Source of the DNA: Nocardioides humilatus
Lineage (GTDB): Bacteria; Actinomycetota; Actinomycetes; Propionibacteriales; Nocardioidaceae
Reading direction: 5' to 3'
Assembly: GCF_008373755.1 (NCBI RefSeq)
Contig: NZ_VUJV01000001.1
Span: 682,001 to 746,000, forward strand
DNA length: 64,000 nt
Within the stretch, counting starts at the first letter, position 1. Each line of letters starts with the position of its first letter. Position numbers and translations under genes: made by a program. Positions 60,864-64,000 of this stretch are shown here, in pieces. The notes below the pieces were generated by a model. The model was given only the letters and a program-made list of their open reading frames with translations, did no database searches and was not told where the DNA came from.

Positions 60864-62318
60864 TTACGTCAGCCAGTCCGTCACCGGGTGGATCGCGAAG
60901 TAGACGACGAACAAGCCGGCGATCACCCAGAGCAGCGGGTGGACCTCGCGCGCCTTGCCGACGACCAGCTTGAGGAAGGCGTACGCCACGAATCCGGCGC
61001 CGATCCCGACCGAGATCGAGTAGGTGAACGGCATCAGGACGATGGTCAGGAAGGCGGGCAGGGCGATCTCGATGTCGCTCCAGTCGATGCCCTTGACCTG
61101 CTGCATCATCAGGAAGCCGACGAGCACCAGGGCAGGCACCGCCGCCTCGTTGGGGATCACGGTCACGACGGGCGCGATGAACATCGCCGCGAGGAACAGC
61201 AGCCCCGTGACCACGCTCGCGAGTCCCGTGCGCGCGCCCTCGGCCACGCCCGAGGCCGACTCGATGTAGGAGGTGTTGGACGAGATGCCCGCGGCGCCGC
61301 CCGCGGCCGCGGCCAACGAGTCGACCAGCAGGATGCGCTGGGTGTGGGGCGGCATGCCGTCCTTGTCGAGCAGCCCGGCCTCCTCACCGATCGCCGTCAT
61401 CGTGCCCATGGTGTCGAAGAAGTCGGAGATCAACAGCGTGAAGATCAGGAGGACGACGGCCACGAAGCCCGCCTTGTCCCACGAGCCGAGCAGGTTGAAC
61501 TCGCCGAGCAGGCCCAGGTCGGGCGTCGCGAAGACCTCGTCGGGAAGGACCGGGACGTTGAGGTTCCAGCCCGCCGGGTTGAAGGTCACCGGGTCGACGA
61601 AGGTGGGGCCGATGTCGGCGACCTTCTCGACGATGATCGCGACCGCAGTGGTCACGACGATCGAGATCAGGATCGCGCCCGGCACCTTGCGCGCGTAGAG
61701 CGCGATCATCAGCGCGAGCCCACCGCAGAACACGGCCACCGGCCACCCCTGCAGCTCGTTGCCCACGCCGATCTGGACCGGCGGAGCGGCCAGCCCGGTG
61801 CTCCGGACGAACCCCGCATCGACGAGACCGATGATGGTGAGGAAGAGGCCGATACCGACCGCGATGGCGACCTTCAGCTGCGGCGGCACGGCGTTGAACA
61901 CCGCCTTGCGGAACCCGGTGAAGACCAGCACCAGGATGATCAGGCCCTCGATGACGACCAAGCCCATCGCGTCGGCCCACGTCATCTGGCTCGCGATCGA
62001 GTAGGTCACGAAGGCGTTGAGACCCAGCCCCGTCGCCAGCGCTATCGGGAAGTTGGCCACCACTCCCATCAGGATCGTCAGCACCCCGGCGACCAGTGCG
62101 GTCGCGGCCGCGATCTGCGCCCCGTCGCCGCCCGCGAGCTGGTTGCCGTCGATGTCGACGCCGCCCAGCAGGATGATCGGGTTGAGCACGATGATGTAGG
62201 CCATCGTCAAGAAGGTGACGACGCCTCCGCGGACCTCACGGCCGACGCTGGAGCCGCGCTCCGTCAGCTTGAAGTAGCGGTCGAGGGCCGAGGTGGCTGA
62301 GGTCGCCGGACTGCTCAT
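60864..62318 (-). CDS. NCS2-family purine permease (AzgA-like)
   Basis: Proton-coupled transporter, probably for adenine, guanine or hypoxanthine. 484 residues with about 12-14 transmembrane segments. The start LDRYFKLTERGSSVGREVRGGVVTFLTMAYIIVLNP and DFFDTMGTMTAIGEEAGLL with AGISSNTSYIESASGVAEGARTGLASV are AzgA/NCS2 signatures. ATG 62318 is the probable start, which overlaps the 3' end of the MFS gene by 83 nt on the same strand in another frame. An earlier in-frame ATG at 62372 would overlap still more. Confidence 0.9.
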   Translation of the reverse strand: MSSPATSATSALDRYFKLTERGSSVGREVRGGVVTFLTMAYIIVLNPIILLGGVDIDGNQLAGGDGAQIAAATALVAGVLTILMGVVANFPIALATGLGLNAFVTYSIASQMTWADAMGLVVIEGLIILVLVFTGFRKAVFNAVPPQLKVAIAVGIGLFLTIIGLVDAGFVRSTGLAAPPVQIGVGNELQGWPVAVFCGGLALMIALYARKVPGAILISIVVTTAVAIIVEKVADIGPTFVDPVTFNPAGWNLNVPVLPDEVFATPDLGLLGEFNLLGSWDKAGFVAVVLLIFTLLISDFFDTMGTMTAIGEEAGLLDKDGMPPHTQRILLVDSLAAAAGGAAGISSNTSYIESASGVAEGARTGLASVVTGLLFLAAMFIAPVVTVIPNEAAVPALVLVGFLMMQQVKGIDWSDIEIALPAFLTIVLMPFTYSISVGIGAGFVAYAFLKLVVGKAREVHPLLWVIAGLFVVYFAIHPVTDWLT

Positions 62319-63543
62319 GAGGGCACGATGCCAGACCGGCCGACCGGTGCACCAGCATCGCGAGCCCGACACCGACCAGCACCATGGTGCCGCCGACGAC
62401 GAGGGTCCAGCGCGCGCCGTACGTCTCCCCGATCCAGCCGATGACCGGTGCGCCGATCGGAGTACCGCCCATCACGATCGTCATGTAGATCGCCATCACC
62501 CGCCCCCGGAACTCCGGGTCGCACTCGACCTGCAGCGTGGCGTTGGCCGAGTTGAGCAGGGTGATGGTCGACAGGCCGATGAGCGGGGCGAAGAGCGCGA
62601 AGGAGAGGTACGACGGCAGCGATCCCGCCACGATCTCCGCGATGCCGAAGGCGGTCGCCGCGAACACGAGCAGGCGCAGCCGGACCCGCGGCCGACGCGC
62701 CGCGAGCAGCGCACCCGTGAGCGAGCCGACGGCGAGGGCCGAGCCGAGGATCCCGAACTCCCCCGCGCCCTTCCCGTAGACCTCGGTCGCCATCAGCGCC
62801 GAGGTCATCTGGAAGTTCATCCCGAACGTGCCGGCGAAGAAGACCAGGACGAGGATCATCAGCATCTTCGGCTGACCTCGCAGGTAGCGGACGCCCTCGA
62901 GCAGCATGCCGGGGCGTCGCGCGATCGGCTTGGGGGTGTGCAGGGCGCGGGTGTCCATGCGCTCGAGCTGCCAGATGACAGCGAGGTAGGACACGGCGTT
63001 GGCGAGGATCACCCAGCCCGTGGCCCGCATCCCGCCACCGAGCAGCCCGATCATCACGCCGGCCAGCGCCGGCCCGACGATGCGCGCGGTGTTGAAGGCC
63101 GCGGAGTTGAGGCCCACGGCGTTGGTGACGTCGTCGGGCCCGACCATCTCGGACACGAAGGCCTGACGGGCGGGCGCATCGAACGCGGCGCCCACGCCGA
63201 AGGCGACCGCGATCAGGTAGACGTGCCAGGTCTGCGCGACCCCGAGGGCGGCGATCACGCCCAGCGTCAGCGAGGCGAGCGCCATCGTCGCCTGGGTGAC
63301 CTGCAGGAGACGGCGCTTCGGGAAGCGGTCGGCGATCACACCGGCGTAGGGAGAGAGCAGCAGGATCGGCAGGAACTGCAGCCCGGTCGTGATGCCGAGC
63401 GCCGCACCTCCGTTGCCCGGGATGGTGAGCACCAGCCAGTCCTGGGCCACCCGCTGCATCCAGGTGCCCACGTTGGACACGATGCTGCCGGCGAGGTAGA
63501 GGCGGTAGTTGTGATGGGACAGGGATCGGAACGTGGGACTCGT
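62236..63543 (-). CDS. MFS transporter with apparent ACG start and extended 3' end
   Basis: Probable drug exporter of the EntS/enterobactin-exporter-like MFS group: SNVGTWMQRVAQDWLVL, PILLLSPYAGVIADRFPKRRLL, FGVGAAFDAPARQAFVSEMV, LNSANATLQVECDPEFRGRVMAIYM. The first reachable start codon is GTG 63480, which would remove part of helix 1. The frame continues upstream to SPTFRSLSHHNYRLYLAG, with a perfect SD AAGGAGG (63555-63549), 5 nt, then ACG (63543-63541) where homologues have ATG. The C-terminus extends about 31 residues into the NCS2 gene. 435 residues from ACG. It follows the MarR gene by 35 nt. Confidence 0.8.
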   Translation of the reverse strand, partial: TSPTFRSLSHHNYRLYLAGSIVSNVGTWMQRVAQDWLVLTIPGNGGAALGITTGLQFLPILLLSPYAGVIADRFPKRRLLQVTQATMALASLTLGVIAALGVAQTWHVYLIAVAFGVGAAFDAPARQAFVSEMVGPDDVTNAVGLNSAAFNTARIVGPALAGVMIGLLGGGMRATGWVILANAVSYLAVIWQLERMDTRALHTPKPIARRPGMLLEGVRYLRGQPKMLMILVLVFFAGTFGMNFQMTSALMATEVYGKGAGEFGILGSALAVGSLTGALLAARRPRVRLRLLVFAATAFGIAEIVAGSLPSYLSFALFAPLIGLSTITLLNSANATLQVECDPEFRGRVMAIYMTIVMGGTPIGAPVIGWIGETYGARWTLVVGGTMVLVGVGLAMLVHRSAGLASCPHEQSGDLSHLGPRPLLQADGARLQRRP

Positions 63544-63578
63544 GGGGTCCTCCTTCGGGTCGTGTTCAGTCGGCCGGA

Positions 63579-64000
63579 TCAGTCAGATTGGGCCAGCCGC
63601 TGCAGGATCGGGGTCGCCTTGCGGAGCACGTCGCGCTCCTCGGCGGTGAGGGCCGACAGACGTCGGGTGAGCCACTCGTCGCGGCGTGCCCGGTCGGCCA
63701 TCAGGACCGCGCGACCCGCCTCGGTGAGCGTGACGACGACCTGACGGCCGTCGGACTCGTGCGGCCGTCGCGCCACCCAGCCGCCCTCGGCCAGGGCGTT
63801 GACGGTGCGGGTCATGCTGGGCGGCTGCACGCGTTCGTGCGCGGCCAGCTCCCCGACGGTCAGGTCGCCGTTGCGGTAGAGCGCTCCGAGCAGGGCCAGC
63901 TGACCCATGCTCAGCGGGTTGTCCGGGTGACGTTCACCGGCGAGGCGACGTCGCAGCCGCATGACCGACGTACGGAGCTCGCTGGCGAGCCCGGCATCGG
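63579..64000 (-). CDS. MarR-family regulator, 5' end beyond the window
   Basis: Winged-helix regulator: LSMGQLALLGALYRNGDLTVGELAAHERVQPPSMTRTVNALAEGGWVARRPHESDGRQVVVTLTEAGRAVL contains the full MarR DNA-binding core and wing. An ATG at 63962 is possible, but the frame remains open to the window edge with DAGLASELRTSVM, which fits the N-terminal helix of MarR proteins, so the true start lies outside. It precedes the MFS exporter by 35 nt on the same strand, the usual MarR-exporter arrangement. Confidence 0.88.
   Translation of the reverse strand, partial: DAGLASELRTSVMRLRRRLAGERHPDNPLSMGQLALLGALYRNGDLTVGELAAHERVQPPSMTRTVNALAEGGWVARRPHESDGRQVVVTLTEAGRAVLMADRARRDEWLTRRLSALTAEERDVLRKATPILQRLAQSD

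Overview
The window is about 70% G+C, almost fully coding, and reads as chromosomal DNA of a Nocardioides-like actinobacterium (family Nocardioidaceae). This is an inference. It rests on base composition, frequent GTG starts, a mycothiol-dependent-type enzyme, actinobacterial families (DUF4245, SIMPL, SigE-family sigma factor, LpqY-type lipoprotein) and the neighbourhoods rplM-rpsI-glmM, xseA-xseB-DUF4245-glpX and rpsL-rpsG-fusA-tuf. I see no rRNA, tRNA, CRISPR array, transposase, integrase or prophage. No gene-free stretch exceeds 300 bases.

Layout. 1-1309: ribosomal operon rplM-rpsI-glmM (minus), divergent from citrate synthase. 1567-8457: citrate synthase, a DUF2127 membrane protein, a HAD phosphatase, an acyl-CoA ligase, an orphan AbiEi/DUF559-type gene bracketed by two copies of one palindrome, and an HtrA protease. 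8522-16441: ABC-F plus tandem-GNAT pair, an ECF sigma factor with a probable membrane partner, a SIMPL protein, a mycothiol-type DinB protein, an RsmC-like methyltransferase, truA and a PfkB kinase. 16491-24337: a thioredoxin-reductase-like flavoprotein without the redox cysteines, xseAB, DUF4245, a complete molybdate operon (regulator-modABC) and glpX. 24350-30531: two alpha/beta hydrolases and an LpqY-SugABC-type disaccharide importer. 30545-35545: a TetR-controlled MpaB-type oxygenase and thioesterase, arylamine N-acetyltransferase divergent from a VOC protein, and an SRPBCC-SRPBCC-ArsR operon. 35499-42171: a thiamine operon thiE-thiO-thiS-thiG-tenI-thiD-thiC (minus) behind a TPP riboswitch that overlaps the upstream flavoprotein gene. 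42236-47253: class I and class II fumarases 2 kb apart. 47255-56243: HIT, GlsB, a cell-wall lytic protein, PIN-PhoH, a TPR protein, a 1268-residue secreted M6 metalloprotease with an RTX tail, and trmB. 56338-60651: str operon rpsL-rpsG-fusA-tuf. 60864-64000: NCS2 permease, MFS transporter and a partial MarR gene.

Regulation. Operons are tightly packed, with ATGA/GTGA overlaps in mod, sug, thi, xse and truA. Many first genes lack a Shine-Dalgarno sequence and instead have a TANNNT or CANNNT -10-like box 6-7 nt before the start codon, which points to leaderless mRNAs. Paired operators sit before the mod operon (TCCGCA-NN-TGCGGA), between the oxygenase and TetR genes (11-4-11 palindromes), and before the SRPBCC operon (TGCAACC-NNN-GGTTGCA).

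Most unusual points: several unrelated families of long perfect palindromes at gene ends, one of them inserted in frame inside thiD; an MFS gene whose apparent start codon is ACG and whose 3' end runs 83 nt into the next gene; the TPP aptamer whose conserved CUGAGA contains the upstream gene's stop codon; and two divergent gene pairs only 23 and 35 bp apart with overlapping promoters.
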